Assembly: GCA_017472105.1 (NCBI GenBank)
Contig: JAFUQY010000388.1
Coordinates: 1-5,933 of the forward strand
Direction of reading: 5' to 3'
DNA: 5,933 nucleotides
DNA from: Clostridia bacterium
GTDB lineage: Bacteria; Bacillota_A; Clostridia; Oscillospirales; CAG-272
Positions 1 through 5,932 of the stretch are shown here, piece after piece (position 1 is the first letter of the stretch; every line of letters starts with the position of its first letter). The notes beneath the pieces were generated by a model. It was not told where the DNA came from. It ran no database searches and saw only the letters and a program-made list of their open reading frames with translations. The position numbers and the translations under genes are program-made.

Positions 1-1
1 C

Positions 2-1570
2 ATGGCGAACGTCGGAATGCGGCTTTTGAAAAAGGGTCAGAAGGGAATCGTGCGCGCGGTTTTCAGCCGGATCGGACTGATGACTGTGATGCTGCTGGTT
101 CACTTCGGGCTGTTTTTCTCCGCGTTTTTCTGGCTGGGCGAACGGTATATGCCCCATTTCTACCTTCTGGAACTGGTCATCACCGTGGGAACCGTCCTTT
201 ACCTCATCAATTGCAGCGGAATTGACCCGTCGGCGAAGATCACGTGGTTTGTGGTCATCATGCTCATGCCGGTGTTCGGTGCGCTGATGCTGCTGTATTC
301 GCGGAGTGACATCGGACACAGGGCACTCAAAAAGCGGATTCAGACGCTCATCGATGAGACGGAGAACAAAATCCCGCAGAACGAGGAAGTGTTCACAGCC
401 TTGCAGCAGGAAAATCCCGGTGCGGCGTCGCTTGCGTACTATCTTCGTCAGAAGGGCGGGTTTCCCGTGTACAGCGGGTGTGACGTGACCTATTTCCCGT
501 CGGGAGAAGCGAAGTTTGAAGCACTTCTCCGGGAGCTGGGAGGTGCGCGGGACTTTATTTTCCTCGAATACTTCATCGTGGATGAGGGCGAGATGTGGGG
601 ACGCATCCTTGAAATTCTCGCGAAAAAAGCGGCAGAAGGCGTGGATGTCCGGCTTATTTACGATGGCACCTGCGAATTCACGACGCTGAGCCACGATTAC
701 CCGAAGCGTCTCGCAAAGCTCGGGATCAAATGCCGCGTATTCTCACCCGTCACGCCGTTCATGTCGACGCACTACAACTACCGCGACCACAGAAAAATCC
801 TCGTCATCGACGGAAAAACCGCATTCACCGGCGGCATCAATCTCGCGGACGAGTACATCAACGCCATCGAAAAGCACGGTCACTGGAAGGACACGGCGGT
901 GATGGTCAAGGGTGCGGCGGTCAAGAGCTTCACGCTTCTGTTTTTGCAGATGTGGTGCATCTACGAACGCAATCCGGACTTCACGAAATATCTCACGGAG
1001 GAAGTTCATGTACACGAAACCGGCGGATACGTGATTCCCTACGCGGACTGTCCTCTGGATGAAGACAAGGTCGGCGAGCGGGTGTACATGGATCTTCTGA
1101 GCCGTGCGCAGTCGTATGTTTCCGTGATGACGCCGTATCTCATCCTCGATGGGGAACTGGAAACGGCACTCAAATTTGCCGCGGAGCGCGGTGTGGAAGT
1201 GGTCCTGATCCTGCCGGGGATTCCCGATAAAAAAACGCCCTACGCACTGGCGAAAACGCACTATCCGTCCCTGCTCGCGTCCGGGGTGAAGATTTACGAA
1301 TACACGCCCGGATTTGTTCACGCGAAGGTGTTCAGCTGTGACGGACGGGAGGCAGTGGTCGGCACGATCAACCTCGACTACCGGAGCCTGTACCACCATT
1401 TCGAATGCGCGGCGTATCTCTGCGGCACCGACTGCATCGCGGATATCGAAACGGATTTCGAAAAAACGCTGGCACAGTGCCGGGAAGTGACAATGGATCA
1501 GGTAAAAAAAGGCAATCCCGGCACATGGCTGCGCGGGGTAATCATGAAAGCGGTCGCACCGCTCTTATAA
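2..1570 (+). CDS. cls: Cardiolipin synthase (phospholipase D superfamily)
   Basis: Membrane enzyme that joins two phosphatidylglycerol molecules into cardiolipin and glycerol. Seen: hydrophobic segments at about residues 24-45, 53-70 and 80-100, the last two forming the usual PLD N-terminal membrane domain. Two PLD catalytic motifs (HxKxxxxD) follow: H263-K265-D270 (HRKILVID, then the GG/N pattern TGGIN) and H440-K442-D447 (HAKVFSCD, then GTINLD). Both HKD triads are intact, so the enzyme should be active. The 522-residue length fits clostridial Cls proteins. The ATG is only the second base of the window, so its ribosome binding site cannot be seen and a start farther upstream is not excluded. 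It lies 13 bases before the AI-2E-family gene on the same strand, with no terminator between, which suggests co-transcription. Family assignment is very secure; the exact paralogue is not known. Confidence 0.95.
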   Translation: MANVGMRLLKKGQKGIVRAVFSRIGLMTVMLLVHFGLFFSAFFWLGERYMPHFYLLELVITVGTVLYLINCSGIDPSAKITWFVVIMLMPVFGALMLLYSRSDIGHRALKKRIQTLIDETENKIPQNEEVFTALQQENPGAASLAYYLRQKGGFPVYSGCDVTYFPSGEAKFEALLRELGGARDFIFLEYFIVDEGEMWGRILEILAKKAAEGVDVRLIYDGTCEFTTLSHDYPKRLAKLGIKCRVFSPVTPFMSTHYNYRDHRKILVIDGKTAFTGGINLADEYINAIEKHGHWKDTAVMVKGAAVKSFTLLFLQMWCIYERNPDFTKYLTEEVHVHETGGYVIPYADCPLDEDKVGERVYMDLLSRAQSYVSVMTPYLILDGELETALKFAAERGVEVVLILPGIPDKKTPYALAKTHYPSLLASGVKIYEYTPGFVHAKVFSCDGREAVVGTINLDYRSLYHHFECAAYLCGTDCIADIETDFEKTLAQCREVTMDQVKKGNPGTWLRGVIMKAVAPLL

Positions 1571-1583
1571 GATTGGAGTAAGT

Positions 1584-2753
1584 ATGGAACTGAAATGGAA
1601 GACCTGCCTCAAGATCGCGCTGACAGCCGCGGCGCTGTTCTTCGTGATCCACTACTGGGAAGCGTTTGCGGCGTTCGTCGGCGTGGCAGTCGGTGCGGCA
1701 TTCCCGCTGATCGTGGGCTGTGTGATCGCGTATATCGTGAACATCGTGATGACGGCGTTCGAAAAACTGTATCCGAAGACAAAACGGAAGTGGATTCTCG
1801 CACTGAAGCGGCCCTTGTGCATGCTACTTGCGTTTGCGGCAGTGGTGCTCGTCGTGGTTCTGGTGGTGTACATGATTATCCCGGAACTCGTGGACTGCGT
1901 GAAGCTCCTTGTGGAAAAGCTCCCGGGCGCAATTCAGACAGCATACGACTGGCTTGACGCGCGGTTTGACATGAGCTATCTCATGAGCGAGGGATCGTCG
2001 TACATCCAGAACGGCAACATTGACTGGCAGGGCATCATCGGCAAGGCGGGCGACTGGCTCCTGACTGGTGTCGGCGGTGCGATGGGCTCGATTTTCTCGA
2101 TCGTGACGTCCGTGTTCTCGTGGATTGTAACGCTCGTTGTAGCGATTGTGTTCTCCATCTACATCCTGCTCGGCAAGGAACAGATCGGCGGACAGCTCAG
2201 CAGACTCATGGACAGCTACCTGCATACACGGCTTGCGAACCGGGTGCGGTACGTTGTGCGCGTGATCGATGGCTCGTTCCACAGCTTCATTGTCGGACAG
2301 TGTGTGGAGGCGGTCGTGCTCGGGTGTCTCTGTATCATCGGCATGCTGATTTTCCGCTTCCCGTACGCGACCATGATCGGATGTCTCGTCGGATTCACGG
2401 CGCTGATCCCGGTTGCGGGTGCGTACATCGGTGCGGCAGTCGGCGCGTTCATGATTTTCACCGTTGAGCCGATTCAGGCGCTGTTCTTCGTGATCTTTCT
2501 CGTCGTGCTCCAGCAGCTGGAAGGCAACCTGATCTATCCCCGTGTCGTCGGCGCATCGATCGGTCTGCCGGGTGTTTGGGTTCTCGCGGCAGTCACCATC
2601 GGCGGCGGTGTCCTCGGCGTGGGCGGCATGCTCCTCGGCGTACCTCTCGCGGCGGCGGTGTACCAGCTTCTCCGGAATGACGTGACCCGGCGCGAAAAAG
2701 AAGGTGTAGTGGCAGGTGCGAAGATGAAGCGGATTCTGGAAGATGAAAAATAA
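1584..2753 (+). CDS. AI-2E family (PerM/TqsA-like) membrane transporter
   Basis: Polytopic inner-membrane protein of the AI-2E/UPF0118 family. Characterised relatives include the E. coli AI-2 exporter TqsA and several ion or permease-type proteins; the substrate here cannot be told. Seen: hydrophobic segments near residues 10-35, 38-58, 78-100, 166-196, 235-258, 262-290, 297-310 and 326-362; a soluble stretch at about 101-165 after the third segment; and the conserved C-terminal family motifs FIVGQ (235-239), PVAGAYIGA (276-284), EGNLIYPRVVG (313-323) and GMLLGVP (348-354). At 389 residues it is full length for the family. ATG 1584 is chosen because GGAG lies at 1575-1578 with 5-base spacing. 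It sits just downstream of cls and is probably read from the same transcript. This neighbourhood suggests an envelope role rather than quorum sensing, which is inference only. Confidence 0.92.
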   Translation: MELKWKTCLKIALTAAALFFVIHYWEAFAAFVGVAVGAAFPLIVGCVIAYIVNIVMTAFEKLYPKTKRKWILALKRPLCMLLAFAAVVLVVVLVVYMIIPELVDCVKLLVEKLPGAIQTAYDWLDARFDMSYLMSEGSSYIQNGNIDWQGIIGKAGDWLLTGVGGAMGSIFSIVTSVFSWIVTLVVAIVFSIYILLGKEQIGGQLSRLMDSYLHTRLANRVRYVVRVIDGSFHSFIVGQCVEAVVLGCLCIIGMLIFRFPYATMIGCLVGFTALIPVAGAYIGAAVGAFMIFTVEPIQALFFVIFLVVLQQLEGNLIYPRVVGASIGLPGVWVLAAVTIGGGVLGVGGMLLGVPLAAAVYQLLRNDVTRREKEGVVAGAKMKRILEDEK

Positions 2754-2758
2754 ATGAA

Positions 2759-2803
2759 AAATCAGCCGTATTTCCCGGGTGTGATGGGAGGTACGGCTGA
2801 TTT
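2759..2803. terminator. Hairpin terminator between convergent genes
   Basis: A perfect 12-bp inverted repeat pairs 2759-2770 (AAATCAGCCGTA) with 2792-2803. In + strand RNA the stem can continue, using G-U pairs, with TTTCCC (2771-2776) against GGGAGG (2786-2791), giving about 18 pairs around a 9-base loop. It starts 5 bases after the transporter stop codon. The + side has only a short T run (TTTGTATTCT); the minus side is followed by TTTTT and further T-rich sequence. It may therefore stop both the cls/transporter transcript and the converging regulator transcript. Confidence 0.75.
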
Positions 2804-2830
2804 GTATTCTGTCAGCGGACTGAAAAATTG

Positions 2831-2883
2831 GCAGAAACCGTAGTAGGGGCGGGTTTTACGCTCGCCCGTCGTACAGTTTCAGC
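2831..2883. repeat. Imperfect 53-base palindrome, REP/MITE-like
   Basis: Two 23-base arms (2831-2853 and 2861-2883) are inverted copies with about six mismatches, one of which can be a G-U pair, around a 7-base loop (TTTTACG). The outer GC/GAAAC ends and the inner GGGGCG/CGCCC block pair exactly. The core TAGGGGCGGG...CTCGCCCG resembles GC-rich palindromes I recall as dispersed between genes in clostridial genomes. That resemblance is from memory, and only one copy is present here. It lies just beyond the 3' end of the minus-strand regulator gene and may contribute to its transcript end. Confidence 0.6.
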
Positions 2884-2894
2884 AAAACGAAATG

Positions 2895-4013
2895 TCAGCA
2901 GGACGTTACCAGTACGCCTTCAATGCGGTCCGTGATGTCAACTCCGGTGTCTTTCGTGAACGATTTCGCCATGTCTCTCACCCAGTCGGGTTCCGGATAA
3001 CGGTGCCATGGTACCCGCCTGTCGACCCGTGTCATGGCAGTGGATGTGTAAACTTCCGCTTCATCCGGCATGACGGCGGCAAGCAGATCCAGTCCGTCCT
3101 GAATCGCACGGTCTGCGGCGGCTTCGTTGTTCATGGCAAGATATGCCCGCGCCGCATAGAGACGGTTTTCAAACAAGTGCCCTGTCTCCCATTTGTCGAA
3201 ATCGCCGCGGTCATGGTAGGCGTGATAGATCTTCCACTCCATGTCGGCAAGGGCGAGGCATTCTTCGGGAGGACAGTCCTTGCGGAAATACCAGCCCCAG
3301 AGTGCATAGTGGATGTGCTTGATGCAGTGGTGCAGATACTCCTCGTTGTATTTCCGGTGCTCCTCCGTGCCGTGTTCTGCCGCATCGCAGAGAAGTGCTT
3401 CCCGGCATCCGTACATCGGCATAGACTGTTCTGCCAGTGCTTTGATTCTGTCGTAGCGGTTGAGATAGGGATACGTCCATACCATTATAATAACGGCGTC
3501 GTTTCTCAGCTTGCTGTCGGGGCATTCCGCAAGAATCCGTTCCTCGAGATCCACCAGCTCCCCGTAAAGCTCGCATGCTTTCTGATTGCCGTCGTACCCG
3601 CCTTCCTTGGGCGCGAAATACAGAACCCACGACAGATGCGCCATCAGACGGTAATTTCCCGGATATTTCCGGCACATCTTCCGCGCCTCCTCGATGAGGA
3701 TATCGAAGGCTTCTTCAACGGAAATCCCCTGTTCCTTGGCGAGATCCCGTCCAAAGCAGACGATATCGTCGAATTTCGCGATATACTCCGCGATTTCTTC
3801 CTCCGCGGCGTTGTCCCGTCTGCCGAGGATGCAGTCCACGGTCACGCCGAAGAAATCCGCGAGCGGCACCAGCTGACTCACATCCGGCATCCCCGAGCCG
3901 TTCTCCCACTTGGAAACCGCCTGTGACGTCACCGAAATCGCCGCGGCAACCTCGGTCTGCGTAAATCCCCGCTCCGTGCGGAGTCGTTTCAAAATACTGC
4001 CGATCTGTTCCAT
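2895..4013 (-). CDS. XRE-family transcriptional regulator with long helical C-terminal region
   Basis: DNA-binding regulator; targets are unknown, though self-regulation is plausible. Seen: an N-terminal Cro/CI-type helix-turn-helix at about residues 5-62, with TQTEVAAAISVTSQAVSKWENG (18-39) as the classic helix 2-turn-helix 3 pattern and the usual FGVTVDCILG end (55-64). The remaining 300 or so residues are soluble, rich in acidic, aromatic and cysteine residues, and look all-helical, perhaps TPR-like (for example ALADMEWKIYHAYHDRGDF at 254-272). I recognise no enzymatic motif there. Such a region could sense a ligand or protein partner, but no function is claimed. The start at 4013 is supported by AAAGGAG (4027-4021) with 7-base spacing. 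It is monocistronic, converges on the transporter gene, and has its own promoter. Confidence 0.9.
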   Translation of the reverse strand: MEQIGSILKRLRTERGFTQTEVAAAISVTSQAVSKWENGSGMPDVSQLVPLADFFGVTVDCILGRRDNAAEEEIAEYIAKFDDIVCFGRDLAKEQGISVEEAFDILIEEARKMCRKYPGNYRLMAHLSWVLYFAPKEGGYDGNQKACELYGELVDLEERILAECPDSKLRNDAVIIMVWTYPYLNRYDRIKALAEQSMPMYGCREALLCDAAEHGTEEHRKYNEEYLHHCIKHIHYALWGWYFRKDCPPEECLALADMEWKIYHAYHDRGDFDKWETGHLFENRLYAARAYLAMNNEAAADRAIQDGLDLLAAVMPDEAEVYTSTAMTRVDRRVPWHRYPEPDWVRDMAKSFTKDTGVDITDRIEGVLVTSC

Positions 4014-4020
4014 TGGTTGT

Positions 4021-4027
4021 CTCCTTT
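4021..4027 (-). promoter_or_regulatory. Ribosome binding site of the XRE regulator
   Basis: On the minus strand this reads AAAGGAG, a near-perfect Shine-Dalgarno sequence, 7 bases before the ATG at 4013-4011. It fixes that start. Confidence 0.8.
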
Positions 4028-4053
4028 GTGATATGATTTACCCGGGCAAGTAC

Positions 4054-4082
4054 AGTATAACACGCCGGCGGAAAAAACACAA
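4054..4082 (-). promoter_or_regulatory. Sigma-A promoter of the XRE regulator (extended -10)
   Basis: Minus-strand -35 TTGTGT (4082-4077) and -10 TATACT (4059-4054) are separated by exactly 17 bases. A TGn extension precedes the -10, which compensates for the weak -35. The 17-base spacer holds a perfect 8-base palindrome, CGCCGGCG (4063-4070), a possible repressor site. Transcription should start around 4047, leaving a leader of about 35 bases before the ATG. Confidence 0.65.
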
Positions 4083-4083
4083 G

Positions 4084-4128
4084 CAACGCATTCGCAAGCA
4101 GCTGCAACGTGTCGTTGGAATTCCAACG
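4084..4128. promoter_or_regulatory. Candidate operator: CAACG/CGTTG sites with 16-base palindrome
   Basis: CAACG occurs at 4084-4088, 4105-4109 and 4124-4128 and its inverse CGTTG at 4113-4117. The last two motifs lie in the perfect palindrome CGTTGGAATTCCAACG (4113-4128). Same-direction copies are 21 and 19 bases apart, about two helical turns. The array begins next to the -35 of the XRE gene and runs upstream of it, a good place for a regulator, possibly the XRE protein itself. No binding protein can be named from sequence. Confidence 0.4.
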
Positions 4129-4144
4129 GAGCGGTGACACACAA

Positions 4145-4189
4145 AAAACAGCCGATGAGCCGGACAGTACCGCACTCAAAGGCTGTTTT
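4145..4189 (-). terminator. Hairpin terminator downstream of the GH43 gene and its repeats
   Basis: A 9-bp perfect inverted repeat pairs AAAACAGCC (4145-4153) with GGCTGTTTT (4181-4189) around a 27-base loop. Read on the minus strand, the stem is followed by a T tract (TTTTTTGTGT), as in an intrinsic terminator. It lies between the GH43 gene with its 3' repeats and the XRE promoter, so it would insulate the regulator from read-through. The long loop lowers confidence. Confidence 0.55.
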
Positions 4190-4218
4190 CGGTTTTATGG
4201 GATTCTTAAATCATCGGA

Positions 4219-4391
4219 TAAACCTTGGAGAATTTCTCCAAAGAGGAAATTCTCAGGAGCGGGACGGATATCGAACAATTCTGGCTGAAGATTATTCCTG
4301 TTGAAGAAAAATTAAACCTTGGAGAATTTCTCCAAAGAGAAATTCTCAGGAGCGGGACGGATATCGAACAATTCTGGCTGGAAATTATTCC
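4219..4391. repeat. Tandem direct repeat, two copies of about 79 bases at a 93-94 base period
   Basis: Copy 1 is about 4219-4298 and copy 2 about 4313-4391. They differ by one inserted G in copy 1 (GAGG against GAG) and two substitutions near the end (CTGAAGATT against CTGGAAATT); the 14 or so bases between them are A-rich. Each copy contains an 11-bp inverted repeat: GAGAATTTCTC with GAGAAATTCTC (4322-4332 and 4337-4347 in copy 2; 4228-4238 and 4243-4254 with a bulged G in copy 1). Copy 2 also has GAGCGGGA (4350-4357) matching TCCCGCTC (4389-4396). Copy 2 overlaps the stop codon of the GH43 gene, so the repeat is that gene's 3' untranslated region. The rest of the 4014-4384 gap is covered by the promoter, operator and terminator entries; no gene is seen there. 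Confidence 0.9.
4322..4347 (-). terminator. Stem-loop in repeat copy 2, possible first GH43 terminator
   Basis: On the minus strand GAGAATTTCTC and GAGAAATTCTC form a perfect 11-bp stem with a TTTG loop, beginning about 37 bases after the GH43 stop codon. It is followed by CAAGGTTTAATTTTTC, a T-rich but interrupted tail. It could be a terminator or an RNA-stabilising 3' hairpin. The equivalent hairpin in copy 1 (4228-4254) has one bulged base. Confidence 0.45.
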
Positions 4392-5365
4392 CGCTCACCA
4401 GATGGCGGAACCAGATCCACCTCATATCCGGTGGGTTCGCCCATGATGGGATAGCCGGTCTCGTCGAAGTTCACCTTCTGAATGTTGAAGTAGCGCGGCG
4501 CGTAGACGACCTTTTCGTTGTGCTCCTTCATGCCGTGATACGCGCACCACAGCTCCGTGCCGTCGGGTGAGTGGAAGAAGGACGCGTGACCCGGACCGTA
4601 GACGCCGTTTGCCATCTCGAAAATCGGCTTGTCGTGCTTGATCCAGTTCGCGGGATCGCACATCTTGTCGGGATCTCCTCGGTCGTCGCCGATGTATTCC
4701 AGCACGCCGAAGCAGTAGTAGTCCGACCAGCATCCGTTGCCGGAGTAGATGATGTACAGCCGTCCGTGTTCCTCGACGAAAAATGCGCCTTCGTTGATCG
4801 TGCGCGGGCCGTCATACGGAGGAACCATTTCCCAGTCGTACTTTGCGCGGGCGATCATGGCCTTCTTTTCGCTGAACGTCCACGGATTTTCCAGCGCGCA
4901 GATGTCGAGCACCTGACCGTTGTCCACGCGGGAGTAGCAGATGAACTGCTGACCGTTCGCGGCGGTGTAGATCGTCGGGTCGATGGAGAATACGTCCGGG
5001 GTCGGCTTGCACTTGAACTGCCATTCGCCGAAGGGGTTGTCCGTGAGCGCTTCCATGATGAACAGGCGCTTTTCACTCGGCTTTTCCTCCTTGCGTCCGC
5101 TCGTGTAGATGTACCACTTGCCGTTGGAGCCGCGGTGCATTTCGGGAGCCCAGATGTCGCCCCAGATGCCGTCGCGTTCCCCGTCCGGGGTGTAGATTAC
5201 CTTGGAGTCGCCGTCGGTGATGATGTTTGCGGCATGCCGGCTGCGGAACAGCTCGAGAACGCGTCCGCGTGTGAACAGGGCATAATAGTACCCGGTGACG
5301 GGATCGTAACCCATGTACGGGTCGGGTGCGTCATACGGAGAGACGGGATTTCGGAAGGTTTTCAT
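4385..5365 (-). CDS. Glycoside hydrolase family 43 (arabinofuranosidase/xylosidase type)
   Basis: Inverting five-bladed beta-propeller hydrolase that removes arabinose or xylose units from plant-type polysaccharide fragments; the exact substrate is unknown. The expected GH43 residues are visible: general base D15 in APDPY, pKa-modulating D129 in SIDPTIY, general acid E192 in INEGAF, and the active-site-region histidine H260 in GPGHASF. The family motif WAPE (72-75) is also present. It is a single catalytic domain of 326 residues without an added beta-sandwich module. No signal peptide is seen, so it probably acts in the cytosol on imported oligosaccharides. The ATG at 5365 is supported by GAGGT (5376-5372) 6 bases upstream. 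It has its own strong promoter and no sugar transporter beside it in this window. The last residues (SGERE) and the stop codon lie at the edge of repeat copy 2, suggesting the C-terminus was reshaped by that element. Confidence 0.92.
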   Translation of the reverse strand: MKTFRNPVSPYDAPDPYMGYDPVTGYYYALFTRGRVLELFRSRHAANIITDGDSKVIYTPDGERDGIWGDIWAPEMHRGSNGKWYIYTSGRKEEKPSEKRLFIMEALTDNPFGEWQFKCKPTPDVFSIDPTIYTAANGQQFICYSRVDNGQVLDICALENPWTFSEKKAMIARAKYDWEMVPPYDGPRTINEGAFFVEEHGRLYIIYSGNGCWSDYYCFGVLEYIGDDRGDPDKMCDPANWIKHDKPIFEMANGVYGPGHASFFHSPDGTELWCAYHGMKEHNEKVVYAPRYFNIQKVNFDETGYPIMGEPTGYEVDLVPPSGERE

Positions 5366-5420
5366 GCGGATACCTCGCTTTTGTCAGAATTTCACCGGGA
5401 AAACCGTTCATCCGCGGTGA
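5366..5420 (-). promoter_or_regulatory. GH43 leader with alternative short pairings
   Basis: The leader, roughly 58 bases long, contains TCACCG (5420-5415) matching CGGTGA (5397-5392). It also has GCGGAT (5415-5410), which can instead pair with ATCCGC (5371-5366) directly before the start codon. The two pairings share base 5415 and would compete; the second would hide the ribosome binding region. Six-base matches are common by chance in a leader this long, so this is only a weak candidate for translational control. It matches no riboswitch class I recognise. Confidence 0.2.
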
Positions 5421-5429
5421 TTTTTCTTC

Positions 5430-5458
5430 ATTATAGCAGAAAACGGAAATGCTGTCAA
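5430..5458 (-). promoter_or_regulatory. Perfect consensus sigma-A promoter of the GH43 gene
   Basis: Minus-strand TTGACA (5458-5453) and TATAAT (5435-5430) with a 17-base spacer are an exact match to the housekeeping consensus. Transcription should start near 5423, giving a leader of about 58 bases. A promoter this strong in front of a sugar-hydrolase gene would usually need a repressor or other control. The palindrome CCGCGG (5412-5417), just after the start point, is a possible but unproven site. Confidence 0.85.
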
Positions 5459-5480
5459 CGGCTTTTGTGTGCGTAATCAA

Positions 5481-5519
5481 CAAAAACGGCGTCCGATCCC
5501 ATGGCGCGGGAAGGGACGC
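5481..5519 (-). terminator. Intrinsic terminator of the sodC-like gene
   Basis: On the minus strand GCGTCC (5519-5514) pairs with GGACGC (5494-5489). Inside, TCCC (5511-5508) pairs with GGGA (5500-5497), with a 2-by-2 internal loop between the stems and a 7-base apical loop. CG and then TTTTTGTT follow at once. It begins 8 bases after the sodC-like stop codon and ends before the GH43 promoter, separating the two units. Confidence 0.8.
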
Positions 5520-5527
5520 TGTCTGAT

Positions 5528-5932
5528 TCAGTACGGCATCGGAGACGGGATGATGACACCGCAGGCGATTTTTCTGCCGGAGTTTCCCGCGGGCTGAGTC
5601 GTGAAATCGTCCGGGGATGCGTGGATGACGACGGTTCTGCCGAGGATTTCGCTGACCGTGAAGCGGCGCGTGAGAAAAACGGAGTAGGCGGCTCCCGAAT
5701 TCCCGAAGAGCGGCGGCAGATCTCCGGCATGCGCGGGATGCGGACAGTTTCCGGGATTGTAGTGCATGCCCGCATCGGCAAACGGATCGGTTTCGTCTCC
5801 GGTGCAGGAGGTGCCGTCGTGGATGTGAAACCCGAATACGGGATTCTGACACGCTTTGCCCGGATCCGGCAGTCCGCGGACTTCGGTTTCCACGAGCGTG
5901 CCGAAATTGGTGCGGAAAAAACGGACGGTGCC
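5528..5932 (-). CDS. sodC: Superoxide dismutase [Cu-Zn]-like protein, C-terminal part
   Basis: Partial gene cut by the right window edge; 134 residues are visible and the start lies outside. The reading frame is open to the edge (GTVRFFRTNFGTLVETEV...), so a GTG at 5893-5891 is not taken as the start. The family converts superoxide to hydrogen peroxide and oxygen. Counting from the first visible residue, metal-ligand candidates are H36 and H38 in GFHIH, bridging H57 in HYNP, H65 and H68 with D71 in the short zinc loop CPHPAHAGD, and H104 in VVIHASPDD. C43 (SCTG) and C124 (ACGVI) fit the conserved disulfide. The zinc loop is shorter than in the human enzyme. The residue matching the catalytic arginine of classical enzymes reads as lysine (GRKIACG), with an arginine one position earlier. 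Any signal peptide would be outside the window, so location is unknown. Confidence 0.88.
   Translation of the reverse strand, partial: GTVRFFRTNFGTLVETEVRGLPDPGKACQNPVFGFHIHDGTSCTGDETDPFADAGMHYNPGNCPHPAHAGDLPPLFGNSGAAYSVFLTRRFTVSEILGRTVVIHASPDDFTTQPAGNSGRKIACGVIIPSPMPY

Noticed and set aside
743..1399. Minus-strand open frame (218 codons) opposite cls
   Set aside because: Antisense to a well-defined PLD-family gene, with no recognisable protein motif.
2892..3926. Long plus-strand open frame (344 codons) opposite the XRE regulator
   Set aside because: Shadow of the minus-strand gene: the encoded protein has no recognisable domain, while the opposite strand encodes a clear HTH protein with a good ribosome binding site and promoter.
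4219..4391. Possible CRISPR array
   Set aside because: Only two long copies (about 79 bases) separated by about 14 A-rich bases, with no further repeats or cas genes; this is a tandem duplication, not repeat-spacer structure.
4225..4446. Plus-strand reading frame crossing both repeat copies, giving a repeated peptide (EILRSGTDIEQFWL twice)
   Set aside because: It starts at TTG with no ribosome binding site, runs antisense into the GH43 3' end, and its repeated peptide simply follows from the 93-base (31-codon) period of the DNA repeat.
4571..5476. Plus-strand open frame (301 codons) opposite the GH43 gene
   Set aside because: Shadow frame; the minus strand carries all GH43 catalytic motifs, and this frame runs on through the GH43 promoter.
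5331..5852. Minus-strand open frame (173 codons) overlapping sodC and the GH43 promoter
   Set aside because: Low-complexity Arg/Ser-rich product in another frame of the SOD-like gene, crossing a terminator and a promoter.
5528..5893. GTG at 5893 as the start of the SOD-like protein
   Set aside because: The same frame stays open to the window edge and encodes family-typical sequence upstream (GTVRFF...GTLVETEV), so the true start lies outside.
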